From: CAZMMV01 sp964637035
Lineage (GTDB): Bacteria; Bacillota; Clostridia; Tissierellales; Tissierellaceae
NCBI GenBank assembly: GCA_964637035.1
Contig: CAZWTU010000004.1
Span: 1 to 64,000 of the forward strand
Reading direction: 5' to 3'
Length of the DNA stretch: 64,000 nucleotides
Under the pieces are notes generated by a model. It was not told the origin of the DNA and searched no databases. It saw only the letters and a program-made list of their open reading frames with translations. A program made the translations under genes and the position numbers. Within the stretch, counting starts at the first letter, position 1. Each line of letters begins with the position of its first letter. Of this stretch, positions 26,449-35,600 are shown piece by piece.

Positions 26449-26966
26449 TATTTTACCTCAATCCCAATAAGCCATTTACATCTTCTATTGCTAAATTGAT
26501 CTGATACTATTATGGATTCATAAGGCCCTCTTCCGCCATCTTTTCTTTTTCCTAAGTATTTACCATCTTCCATATAAGCTATATAAATGTTTGAATCTTT
26601 TAAAACGTCATCTATAGAATATGCTACTGAATATCCATCTACTCCAGTAAGTATTACTGCTTTTTTATTATGAACTTCTACATTGAAATAACTAAGGATA
26701 TCTTTAAGTTCTACACCAGTATATTTATGTAAGCTGGCATCTGTAGTAGATGTATCTAATACTGCTTCAAACTCTTCTTTTCCTATGGCTCCTATGGTAT
26801 CTATATTTAAAATTTCCTCCTCTTGACCAAATACTAAGGCTATCTCAGCATTATCCAGTGTTTTTTTACGGTCTGCTATAGCCTCTTGACTTAATTTCAA
26901 GGAAAAGTATACAATAATAGATAATACAATTATAATTCCTATAACTATTAGTACTCTCTTATTCAT
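26448..26966 (-). CDS. Membrane-anchored small protein with a sulfite-oxidase-fold-like domain
   Basis: 172 residues: a single N-terminal membrane anchor (about 5-23) and an extracellular domain of about 140 residues. The pattern HKYTGVELKDILSYF, VILTGVDGYSVAYSIDDVL, then KDGGRGPYESIIVSDQFSNRRCKWLIGIEV matches the order of conserved segments in the molybdopterin-binding fold of sulfite oxidase/YedY-type proteins. The cysteine that ligates molybdenum in catalytic members is absent at the equivalent place, so it is probably not an enzyme in the usual sense. At least four other proteins in the cluster share this domain. A binding or docking role for a pterin-type ligand is inference. It overlaps the upstream gene by eight bases. 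Confidence 0.7.
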   Translation of the reverse strand: MNKRVLIVIGIIIVLSIIVYFSLKLSQEAIADRKKTLDNAEIALVFGQEEEILNIDTIGAIGKEEFEAVLDTSTTDASLHKYTGVELKDILSYFNVEVHNKKAVILTGVDGYSVAYSIDDVLKDSNIYIAYMEDGKYLGKRKDGGRGPYESIIVSDQFSNRRCKWLIGIEVK

Positions 26967-27987
26967 TTGCCTTCTCCTTTTTGAAATATGGAACTAGCAT
27001 ATCTTCATATCTACAGATTCCGTGGTTTCCACCTTCATCTATTTCCCTCATTCCATGATCTGATGTCAGTATTATAGCGTCCTTCCACACATTACCTATC
27101 TTTTCCATATATCCATCAATTTTCTTTATATAATTCATAGTGACATGGGAATCAGGTCCATAACCATGTCCCCTATCATCTATACCATGAAAGTGAATAA
27201 ATATAAAATCATAATTGTCTCTTGAAATTTCAAGAGCAGTTTCAAAGATTTCATCATCTATATCTCCATCTTTATTGTCATCTATGTGAAGAATAGGTTC
27301 TATTTCTGTATTTAATATCTTTATATCTGCTTCTAAAAGAATTGATTTTTTAGCATTTTTCTCACCATATCCAAATATACTTTCTACTTTCATTTGTCTA
27401 TATTCTCTATTATGGATTCCATTAATATCTGGTCTTTCTCCAGTTATCATAGCGGCAAAACCTGCATTCGTAACTGGTGTATATACACTAATTGCTTCAT
27501 TGCGAAAATGCTTGCTAAAAAATGGAATTGAGTTTTCCTTATCTAGTTTTTTATACTGGTCGTAAGAAAATCCATCTAGTAGTACTACCATGACCTTGTC
27601 CCCCTTGTCTAAATGTTCTTTAGACTCATGGTATGCATCTCCTATCCTATATTGATTTTCTGAAATATATATTCCTTTAACTTCTTTTATCACCCTACTA
27701 TCATCTATGGCAATTACTGAATTTCTATCCGTATCCAAATAGGTATTTGTTGAAACACTATTAACTGAACCACTTTCTGTTATCACTGAAATTTTACCTT
27801 TTATATCTCCATCAACCAATTCACTTAATCCTATTTTATTTTTAGGTATATAGTCAGTTATATAGTTTTTATTTTTATCAAATATATTTATCCCTTGAAT
27901 TTCTTCTGTATTACTACAAGAGACAAGATAAATCATTGCCAATATTACTAATATCATTATTAATATTATTAAAACATTTTTATTCAT
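26959..27987 (-). CDS. Lipoprotein of the alkaline-phosphatase / nucleotide pyrophosphatase-phosphodiesterase superfamily
   Basis: 342 residues. The N-terminus has a hydrophobic segment ending LVSC (Cys24), a plausible lipobox. From about residue 130 it carries superfamily metal and nucleophile motifs: VVLLDGFS (first Asp), YTPVTNAGFAAMITGERP (Thr nucleophile in the PVTNAG turn), HFHGIDDRGHGYGP (Asp and His ligands), LTSDHGM (Asp-His) and GNHG (last His). Family members hydrolyse phosphodiesters or pyrophosphates, as in NPPs acting on nucleotides. Placed outside the cell beside an ECF importer and a MobB homologue, it could split a dinucleotide cofactor (FAD or a molybdopterin dinucleotide) before uptake. 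That substrate is a hypothesis. Confidence 0.78.
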   Translation of the reverse strand: MNKNVLIILIMILVILAMIYLVSCSNTEEIQGINIFDKNKNYITDYIPKNKIGLSELVDGDIKGKISVITESGSVNSVSTNTYLDTDRNSVIAIDDSRVIKEVKGIYISENQYRIGDAYHESKEHLDKGDKVMVVLLDGFSYDQYKKLDKENSIPFFSKHFRNEAISVYTPVTNAGFAAMITGERPDINGIHNREYRQMKVESIFGYGEKNAKKSILLEADIKILNTEIEPILHIDDNKDGDIDDEIFETALEISRDNYDFIFIHFHGIDDRGHGYGPDSHVTMNYIKKIDGYMEKIGNVWKDAIILTSDHGMREIDEGGNHGICRYEDMLVPYFKKEKANE

Positions 27988-28004
27988 TATATATTACCAT
28001 ACCT

Positions 28005-28559
28005 TTATAAGTTTATTTCTATTTTTTCTAATCCCTGATTAATACTCCAAACAATGATTCCACCTATAACTCCAGATAATGCTGCACTTGCCAAGACTAA
28101 TACAACTGTGACTTTTGGAAGTCTAAAAAACAAAATGTTTGCAATTAAAGTTCCACTTACGTTTGCAGCCATTGTCCCAAATACATAATGCAGTATATTG
28201 AAACTTTTATCTTTTGAAAACAAAAATATTATATCAACTACAATCCCTGGAATCGTATATGAAGCTAAGCTCATTACTCCATGTGTACCCATTATTCCAG
28301 TCGAAATCACTAAGATAGCCTGTACCAGTCCAATAAGTGTGGCCGTACCAGTTTTCTTGACAAATCCAGCTCCCAATACTAGCCACATCATATAAAACCC
28401 TCCAGCTACGGCTCCTCCTGGTATAAATAATGGGCCCGTTATTATATGGACTAAAGGAACTACTATAGGTTTTGTAGCTATTCCTAATGCTGATATTATT
28501 GCTATAATAACTAAATCAAATATAGAAAATCTACTTAAAAATCTATTTTTCTTTTTCAT
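28005..28559 (-). CDS. ECF transporter substrate-binding (S) component
   Basis: 184 residues with about five or six membrane segments. The start (FSIFDLVIIAIISALGIA) is a typical S-component N-terminus with the small-residue coupling helix, and the middle (IPGGAVAGGFYMMWLVLGAGFVKKTGTATL, then a long hydrophobic pair) resembles the YkoE-type S components. Ligand cannot be told from sequence. Position 17 bases before the phosphodiesterase gene, and four genes from dedicated EcfA/EcfA/EcfT, indicates a self-contained importer whose ligand is likely the product or target of the surface proteins. Confidence 0.82.
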   Translation of the reverse strand: MKKKNRFLSRFSIFDLVIIAIISALGIATKPIVVPLVHIITGPLFIPGGAVAGGFYMMWLVLGAGFVKKTGTATLIGLVQAILVISTGIMGTHGVMSLASYTIPGIVVDIIFLFSKDKSFNILHYVFGTMAANVSGTLIANILFFRLPKVTVVLVLASAALSGVIGGIIVWSINQGLEKIEINL

Positions 28560-28580
28560 ATTAACCTCTCAAGACTTATA

Positions 28581-29069
28581 TTATTCTATGATAATTTCAT
28601 TAACATGCTTGATCCATCTTTGACTAAATGGGTCCCGTCTAATGACAAGCTGAAAAGGACCCTTGCCATTTTGTCTTTTACTTTTTAATCTTTCCCCATC
28701 TCTTTCAAATACTAAATAAAGATTTTTACTCTCATTTAATTCCTCAGCGCTTATAATTACCCTATATCCATCTTCCGCATTTAAAGTTATCTTTTCTATC
28801 TTTAAAGTATCCACCTTCAATGAAGACAAGATTTCAGAAAGTTCTATGCCCTTATATTCTGTTTCTTCAGGTTTTTCTCCACTGCTTCTAACAACAGCAG
28901 GAAATGTAGTTGGTTCAGGATAATTGTAAATGAATTCCCCTTCTAGGATTTGAAGATTTTCTCCTTGTCTTATCTTTAAAGTAGGTTTTTCTTTAGGATT
29001 TAATAAGTATACACTTAAAATCAACCCAATAACTATTAATATTAATATAATTGTTTTCTTTGTATTCAT
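28581..29069 (-). CDS. Membrane-anchored small protein with a sulfite-oxidase-fold-like domain
   Basis: 162 residues: an N-terminal anchor (about 5-23) followed by an extracellular domain with EYKGIELSEILSSL, ITLNAEDGYRVIISAEEL, then GKGPFQLVIRRDPFSQRWIKHVNEIII. These line up with the same three segments in the 26448-26966 protein and in the larger surface proteins. No molybdenum-ligating cysteine is seen; the mature domain has no cysteine at all. It lies between the NapH-FMN protein gene and the S-component gene with spacings of 3 and 21 bases, so it is part of the same operon. Confidence 0.7.
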   Translation of the reverse strand: MNTKKTIILILIVIGLILSVYLLNPKEKPTLKIRQGENLQILEGEFIYNYPEPTTFPAVVRSSGEKPEETEYKGIELSEILSSLKVDTLKIEKITLNAEDGYRVIISAEELNESKNLYLVFERDGERLKSKRQNGKGPFQLVIRRDPFSQRWIKHVNEIIIE

Positions 29070-29072
29070 ATT

Positions 29073-30257
29073 TTACCTCTTATTTTTTATTAGAGATTGG
29101 CCTAATCCACTCTTTACTGCATTTATAAATCCCCTGCTAGTTGATGTGGCACCACTTATCCCATCTACATTTAGATTTTGGCTTTCTATTATATCTCTTG
29201 AAACACTCTTATAGACTTCTTGATAATATCCAGAAGTTTCCCTGTGTTCCAATGTCTTTATTCCGATTATTTCGTTTTCGTTTATTGTCACTTCAACTCT
29301 GATATTGCCTCCAAAACCAGTGCCTATTCCAGTATATATTCCATCTTCCATATTAGCTAAATCTCCAATTGACTGCATTGGTCTTTGAAAGCCTACTAAG
29401 GGTAAAAATAAATATATGGAAATAAATAAAATTAAACTAGCTAAAATATATATATTGTTATTTGACTTTTTTCCCGCAAACTTTACAGAATATCCACTTG
29501 TGCCTTTTATACATTGTTTTTCTGTGCATTTCAAGCAATTTATACATTCCGGTGAAATAATTCCATCATGGCTTTCTTCTATATCAACTGGGCAGTCCCT
29601 TAAACAATTTGTACAGCCATTACAATCTTTATTTGTATTGACCTTTAAAGGCCCTATTGCATATAGGAGACTTTGAAAGGCCCCTAATGGACAAAAAAAT
29701 CTACAAAATACTCTTTTAATAAATAAAGATAGTATAAGAATTGCAATCAAGATGACAAGTCCAATTTGAATATTAAATCCCATAAGTAAATTTAAATAGG
29801 CAGTCCAAGGAGAGTATGGTGCTATAAGATTTCCTAATCCTAATATACTTAAAACCAGTAAAATGATAAGTATGAGATACTTAAGCATTTCTCCTTTAAG
29901 GTGTTTCCCCTTAGGAAACCTTAAGGACTTTATTCCTAGCTTCTTGCCAATATATCTGGAGAAATCCTGCAAGCTGCCAATTGGACATATAAACCCACAA
30001 AAAAACCTTCCTAATAACAATGATACTAGACCTATGGCTATAGTTAAAGCTATTCCTTTTGAAATTCCCCTAAATCTATAGGATACATCAGTAAAGAGTA
30101 ATCTAAACTCACTCCAGCCTCCATAAGGATTAAGCTCTCCTATGGAAATTAGTTTAAAGTTTATAATATCATTGATATATAATCCATATACAAGGCAATT
30201 TATTATTACTAAAGTGGATATTAATAATTGAATAATATTTCGTTTTTTCTCTTTCAT
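29073..30257 (-). CDS. NapH/NosR-like membrane polyferredoxin with C-terminal FMN-binding domain
   Basis: 394 residues. Several membrane segments carry the paired NapH-type motifs FFCGFICPIG (about 86-95) and VFCRFFCPLG (about 185-194). Two ferredoxin cluster motifs follow (CNGCTNCLRDCP and CINCLKCTEKQC, about 215-255). After another membrane segment comes an FMN_bind domain containing DGISGATSTS (Thr near 370), the sequon that the ApbE flavin transferase modifies. Such proteins pass electrons between the membrane or cytoplasm and flavins outside. It is the only obvious electron conduit in the surface cluster. The start overlaps the previous gene by four bases. No apbE is in the window. Confidence 0.9.
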   Translation of the reverse strand: MKEKKRNIIQLLISTLVIINCLVYGLYINDIINFKLISIGELNPYGGWSEFRLLFTDVSYRFRGISKGIALTIAIGLVSLLLGRFFCGFICPIGSLQDFSRYIGKKLGIKSLRFPKGKHLKGEMLKYLILIILLVLSILGLGNLIAPYSPWTAYLNLLMGFNIQIGLVILIAILILSLFIKRVFCRFFCPLGAFQSLLYAIGPLKVNTNKDCNGCTNCLRDCPVDIEESHDGIISPECINCLKCTEKQCIKGTSGYSVKFAGKKSNNNIYILASLILFISIYLFLPLVGFQRPMQSIGDLANMEDGIYTGIGTGFGGNIRVEVTINENEIIGIKTLEHRETSGYYQEVYKSVSRDIIESQNLNVDGISGATSTSRGFINAVKSGLGQSLIKNKR

Positions 30258-30688
30258 CTTTTTTCTATCCTAAGTAAGTCTTGTAAAATCTCTCTATCCT
30301 CATAGTATAGGGAAACTAGACCATCTTCATTAAATGCATAAATCTTTAACAAGTCATCAGGTAAAAATTCTACTTGCCTATTTCCTGTAGAGATGGCTAA
30401 AAATTCATCCCCTTCCTCCCATCTCATTCCTCCTATTAATAATATATCTTCTAAGGACATGGCTTCTTTACCTTTTATATCCCTTGTTCTAACTAGGTCT
30501 TTTATTATATCTGGAAATATTACTGCATCCTTTGTAGTTGAAAAATGAGTCATTTCTTTGACATTCATCCCAAGTTTAAAGTTTGGAGCTATATTCATAG
30601 GAGCATTTTCTCCTTCTACTTTAAGAAAATACCTCTGCCTTACCATAGATATAGTTTCATTTTTTATTAATCCATCTACTGCACCCAT
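30254..30688 (-). CDS. Protein of unknown function (possibly the 3' part of a gene crossing the assembly gap)
   Basis: 144 residues, family not recognised. The ATG at 30688 has AAGGGG nine bases upstream, which supports a real start. However, the frame stays open from the ATG back to the N run at 30715-30814, so it may instead be the C-terminal part of the FMN-binding protein on the other side. The segment MSLEDILLIGG ... AISTGNRQVEFLPDDLLKIYAFNEDGLVSLYYEDREI weakly recalls the sulfite-oxidase-like domains of the neighbours. It overlaps the NapH-FMN gene start by four bases, so it belongs to the same operon. Confidence 0.6.
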   Translation of the reverse strand: MGAVDGLIKNETISMVRQRYFLKVEGENAPMNIAPNFKLGMNVKEMTHFSTTKDAVIFPDIIKDLVRTRDIKGKEAMSLEDILLIGGMRWEEGDEFLAISTGNRQVEFLPDDLLKIYAFNEDGLVSLYYEDREILQDLLRIEKR

Positions 30689-30714
30689 GGTAAAAAACCC
30701 CTTAATATCTACAT

Positions 30715-30814
30715 NNNNNNNNNNNNNNNNNNNNNNNNNNNNNNNNNNNNNNNNNNNNNNNNNNNNNNNNNNNNNNNNNNNNNNNNNNNNNNNNNNNNNN
30801 NNNNNNNNNNNNNN
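30715..30814. other. Assembly gap (100 N)
   Basis: A run of exactly 100 N, the conventional filler for a gap of unknown size. The flanks do not share an obvious overlap, unlike two of the other gaps, so sequence is probably missing here. It lies in or beside the coding region of the FMN-binding protein. Confidence 0.95.
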
Positions 30815-31512
30815 GTATTTATAAGTATTGCCTCTACTTTGACTTGGTCATATTCCTTTATTTGCTCTGTATCTATTCTTATGGAACCATCTTCCCAATT
30901 TATAGACATACTATTTATATCTTTGTTCCAAACTTCTTGCTGGACTACATCTGGAACACTTTCCATTTCTAAATTATTAAGTTTATAGTTGTAGCTTCCA
31001 ATTGCAGCATTTACTGCATTGACTACTGCTTGTGAACTAACTGTTGCCCCTGTTACCTGTATTATATCCTCTGGCTTTTCTTTGTCTAGCACTACTAGAT
31101 TTAAATACTTATCTACTAGTATGTTTTTAAATCTCTCTAAAAACCAATCTTCTTCAATATGGCCTGCATAATCCATAGATTCAATATGTTCTAATATTTT
31201 TATTCCAATAAGCTCATTGTTTTCATTATCCATTGCTGCTAAAATATCAATTGGTCCATTGTAGCCTACACAACTGACTACATAAGCCTTAATATCTCCA
31301 TCAACACTATAGGCCCTTTTTACAGCTGGGAAATTCAAAGATATATAAATGTCGTCAGATATATCTTTTACTATTTTTATATTTTTTGCATCTGGATAAA
31401 ATTCCTTAACTTTTAATTCTTCTTCTGTGGCAGAATTGTTAAAGAAAAATAATGTAGCTACTATGGCTACTAGAAATATAAGTATTATTATATAAAATTT
31501 TCTATTTTTCAT
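30815..31512 (-). CDS. Membrane-anchored FMN-binding domain protein (3' end lost in gap)
   Basis: At least 232 residues: an N-terminal anchor (about 6-26) and an extracellular FMN_bind domain like that of RnfG/NqrC. Key parts are AYVVSCVGYNGPIDILAAMD, LIGIKILEHIESMDYAG and QVTGATVSSQAVVNAV (Thr near residue 155), which fits the covalent flavin-attachment motif. A further domain begins after residue 190 and runs into the gap. It should carry FMN on the outer face and exchange electrons with the NapH-FMN protein. The start follows the preceding lipoprotein gene by 12 bases. Confidence 0.82.
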
Positions 31513-31524
31513 CTATACACCTTC

Positions 31525-32340
31525 TTATTCTACTAGGATTTTTTCGATATTTGAAACCCATTGTGGTTTGTTTACATCTCCTGGCTCTTTTTGTCCTATA
31601 ACCAATTTAAATGGAAGTCCATCATCTAAATCGTATTCTTCTCCATTCTCTTCCCAGGCAATTATCATTGGAAACTTAGCAGTGTCATCTGTTTCATCTA
31701 TATAGTCCTGTCTTTTTACCTGTTCTACAGTAAATTGCATTTCATAGCCATCGGATGCTATTATTTTAACTTTAGTGGCCTCATCTGATATCTCTGCCTT
31801 TGACTTTAACAAACTCCAAAGATTAACACCTTTAAATTCTGTATAAGCTCTTGTGCCAAAGTTATTTAAAGAATAAAAATTTCCCTTAAATATAATATCA
31901 TTCATAGCTTTTAAATCATCTAAGTTTAATGATAAAGGATTTTTAACTTTACCTTGTATATGCAACCCATTGGCTTTTTCCTCTATTGGAGCTTCTGCCC
32001 CTTCTTTCTCCTGCGCAGATTTTTCGGATTCAATTTCCCATGGGATTTCCTCTGCAAGCTTTTCAGAATCTTCTTCTGATCCTTCTATTTTCTCAAATAT
32101 GTTTCTTTCGATTTCTTTAGCTGTTTCTTCTAATTTATCTTTTTTTGGCTTTTCAGTGTCTTCTGATTCCTCTTGATCTTCAGTTTGTATATGATCTTTT
32201 CCAACTTCTTCCTCTTGGTTTTCTATAGAATTTGATTCCAGCCCTGTTTCCGCATTTCCAACCTCTTCATCATTTTTTGAACTGCATCCAGATAAGGCCA
32301 CTGAAATGGCTAATATCATTATTAATAAGAGTTTCTTCAT
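31525..32340 (-). CDS. Lipoprotein with an acidic linker and a sulfite-oxidase-fold-like domain
   Basis: 271 residues. The lipobox is ALSGC (Cys19). Residues about 22-120 are an extremely Glu/Lys/Asp-rich, probably extended spacer. Residues about 125-271 are the domain shared in this cluster: VKNPLSLNLDDLKAMNDI, TEFKGVNLWSLLKSKA, VKIIASDGYEMQFTVEQV, FPMIIAWEENGEE, DDGLPFKLVIGQ, and KPQWVSNIEKILVE. This is the clearest single-domain copy and shows the whole sequence pattern of the molybdopterin fold without its metal-binding cysteine. The long spacer would hold the domain away from the membrane, reaching into the wall where the SLH-anchored relatives sit. Confidence 0.75.
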   Translation of the reverse strand: MKKLLLIMILAISVALSGCSSKNDEEVGNAETGLESNSIENQEEEVGKDHIQTEDQEESEDTEKPKKDKLEETAKEIERNIFEKIEGSEEDSEKLAEEIPWEIESEKSAQEKEGAEAPIEEKANGLHIQGKVKNPLSLNLDDLKAMNDIIFKGNFYSLNNFGTRAYTEFKGVNLWSLLKSKAEISDEATKVKIIASDGYEMQFTVEQVKRQDYIDETDDTAKFPMIIAWEENGEEYDLDDGLPFKLVIGQKEPGDVNKPQWVSNIEKILVE

Positions 32341-32405
32341 ATTAACCTCCTTGTTAAGTTCTAGTATTAAATTTGAAGATACGGAGGGAACCAGTCTAAG
32401 ACCAG

Positions 32406-32497
32406 TGAAAAAGTCGCTGATCTGTCATCCCGAGTGAAACGAGGGATCTTGAATGTATTGAAAAGATAAGATCCTTGGCTAGGCTCTGGATGACAAA
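32406..32497. repeat. Palindromic intergenic repeat element (left part, cut by assembly gap)
   Basis: TGTCATCC (32423-32430) and GGATGACA (32488-32495) bracket an inner pair, GGATCTT (32444-32450) and AAGATCC (32468-32474), giving a long imperfect hairpin. This TGTCATCC...GATCT...AGATCC...GGATGACA layout is that of dispersed palindromic repeats found in many bacteria. The sequence resumes after the gap with GATGACA (32598-) and a distal ACTTTTTCA that is complementary to TGAAAAAGT at 32406-32414, so the full element probably has terminal inverted repeats. Multiple copies in the genome would explain why the assembly broke here. Confidence 0.7.
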
Positions 32498-32597
32498 NNN
32501 NNNNNNNNNNNNNNNNNNNNNNNNNNNNNNNNNNNNNNNNNNNNNNNNNNNNNNNNNNNNNNNNNNNNNNNNNNNNNNNNNNNNNNNNNNNNNNNNN
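32498..32597. other. Assembly gap (100 N) inside the repeat element
   Basis: A run of exactly 100 N between two pieces of the palindromic repeat. The flanks share GATGACAAA (nine bases), so the true gap may be small, or one or more repeat units may be missing. The whole interval 32341-32657 has no gene. Confidence 0.9.
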
Positions 32598-32657
32598 GAT
32601 GACAAACCATAAAATTGATACTTTTTCAGCAATCTTGTACTATTCCCTAATCCAATT

Positions 32658-35600
32658 TTAGTTCTTTAAAAATCTCAGTAATATATATGCTACTTGTCCT
32701 CTATTTGCATTTTTCTTACTTTCCAATATTTCGTCTGGGAACATCTTCATTATAACATTTTCTTCAAAATTGTCTCCTGATATTTTTCTCACTATTTCTT
32801 CAATTTCATTTATAGTTATTAAATTATTTGGTCTGAAGGTATTGTCTTCATATCCTGTAATAATATCTTTTTCTACTGCTAATCTTACATCTTTTGCAAA
32901 CCAATCATCTGGCTTTATGTCTTTCAATGAAATATCTATGGTTTTAGTTGACTTCAGATTCATAACTCTTACAAGTAGTGAAGCAAGTTCTCCCCGTGTA
33001 ATATCTTCATCCGGTCTATACATCCCGCCATACCCATTTATATATCCCATAGTAGCCATGTTAGAAATTTCAGCTTCATAAGGATGGAACTCAATATCTT
33101 CAAATGTCTTTGCCTTTTTATAAACTCCTGCTCCACCATTTGTCCCTATAAATACATTTTCATCATCTATATCTAAGAAATATACGTTATTCCACTTATT
33201 AGATGGTAATTTATTTGCTGAATTAATCACTTCAGATGTCTTCCCAATTTCGTCAGATTTTACAAGGCCCTTCTTTAAAGTTGCAATATAGATTGCTCCT
33301 TCTTTATCTGTTGCTAAAAGTCTTATGTCATCTTCTTCAGCAATTTCTGGGTAAAGTTCACTTGCTGTATAGACTGTTCTTTCACCATCAATTATATAGT
33401 CTACTTCACCTTGTCCAAGTTCTGGTACATTTCCTGACCTTACAACCCATACCCCACCGTCTTTGTCCATAGATATACTTCTAACCCAATTTACATTGAA
33501 GTTTTCCTGGTCAAATCCTTCATAAGTTATAATAGTTCCATCAGACTTAAGATGTTGGTAACCGCCTAAATATATTGGGTTATCACTGTCCCCTTTAGTA
33601 TCAGGATAATATCCTATCCAAGCTCCACCTTTTCCATCTGGCTCTATTGCATCTACAGAATAAGGCAACAACCCTTCTTCAGAAGTGTAAACTGTCCATT
33701 GGTCATCTTTACCCACATGTCCGACCCCATCTTTTGTACCTATCCAAAGTCCACCTTGTCTATCAAGTTCTAATACTTGAACAAAGGAATCTGGAAGATC
33801 AGAGTTGTCTGTGTTAAATTGCTTCCATTGGTCACCACTTTTTACCAATAAACCTTGGGGTGTAGTAAATCCTCCTAAGGCTATCCACAATTCACCATTT
33901 TGCCTTTGTGCTATGGCATAAGATGTATCAACTTTTAATTTCCCTGCATTTACAGTATCAATTTCATCGTAATGTTTCCACTGTCCATCTTTACCTACAA
34001 CAGACAGACCCCCATTATTAGTTCCAATCCATAAAGCGCCTTCACTGTCATATCCCATGCTTCTTACACTTGCTTCTGGTAATTCCTTACCTGTATCATT
34101 TTTATATGTTAACCAAGTCTTACCATCTTCTATTGCGTATTCAGCTTTATCATCCTCAATGTCCAAGCCTTTTACGTCTTCTATTTTTGGAGCTTCATAG
34201 TCTCCGCTTCCAACTACTATACAATCTGTCCATTTAATCCACATGGATTTATTTTCTTCNNNNNNNNNNNNNNNNNNNNNNNNNNNNNNNNNNNNNNNNN
34301 NNNNNNNNNNNNNNNNNNNNNNNNNNNNNNNNNNNNNNNNNNNNNNNNNNNNNNNNNNNCAACTACTATACAATCTGTCCATTTAATCCACATGGATTTA
34401 TTTTCTTCAAGAATCAACCTAAGGGGTCCAAAAGCATTATTATTTGAATATCCAGTACTTCCTTCATTTGGAACAAGAGGATGTCCATTTATAGCATATG
34501 CTAAAATAATATCTTTTACCTTTCCTTTAGAATTTAAAACTCCATTTATAACCTGCTCATTACTTCTTAATATTTGATTGTAATTTTGTCCACTAAATAC
34601 CCTTATACTGGGGGTGTCAACTCCTTCTTTTAATCCAACTACTTTGGAAATGATGTCCCATAATCCTACCCCCTCAAAGTCATGAATACCATCTCCAGAG
34701 TAAGTATCTCTTAAGGCCAAATCTGTTAAATTTTCAATTTGTCTTAATGTAAATGTCATCGGTTCTTTTACTTGTGACCCTGTAACTCGAAGCACTGGTA
34801 AGTCTAAATACTCTTTATAAACTCCATTGTCATGGGTCCAAGGTGCATTTGGATCTACATCTTTCTTAGTGCTTTCTCCTTCTTCTGTCTCAGTATCACC
34901 CGTTGATATAGGTTGCCCTTCTCCAAGGATTATCTCTTTAATAAATTGTACCTGATTTGACCCATTTGTATCGTTGTAATCAGTCTTTCCAAATATTACC
35001 CTAAGAGGTCCACCTGCATTTCCTAATCCTGGATTAAATCCATCATCATTTGGTCTTGTTACATATGGGTATCCATTAAAGCCATAGGCTACAAGTGGTG
35101 GCATTCCTGAATGAAGGGGTTCTACACTATCTCCATCAAATGTACCATCCCCCTTATCTAAATTATCCTTTTCATAATATCCATAAAGGGAATTATCTTT
35201 TATATCCTTTATTGTCATTGGCTGAAAATTGTAATTATCAGCTGCTATAAATTGCACTCTTGTATCTTCTCCTATATTTTTATCTAAACCTGCTTTTTCA
35301 AGTAAGTCCCAAAGCTTAACACCTTTGTAGGTATTGTAATACCAATAATATTCACTATTAGAAAGACTGTATTCATCTTCATATTTTATATCTTCCATAG
35401 CTTCAATATCTGATACTTTATAAACCACCTTTTCATCTATTGCATCTCCATGAATTATTAGTTCATAATCAGTATATTTTGGGTCATTGTAAGGGGCATA
35501 AGTATGTTCAAAGATATTCTTTGCACCCTTTTCTTCGGCGTAAATATAAGCTACATTGGAAAACTCAACTGCATTTTTTTCATCTTGTTGATATACAAGT

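Noticed and set aside
32396..32632. 78-residue open frame through the N run at 32498-32597
   Set aside because: It consists of the palindromic repeat and gap filler, has no ribosome site, and its protein sequence is the translation of a non-coding repeat.
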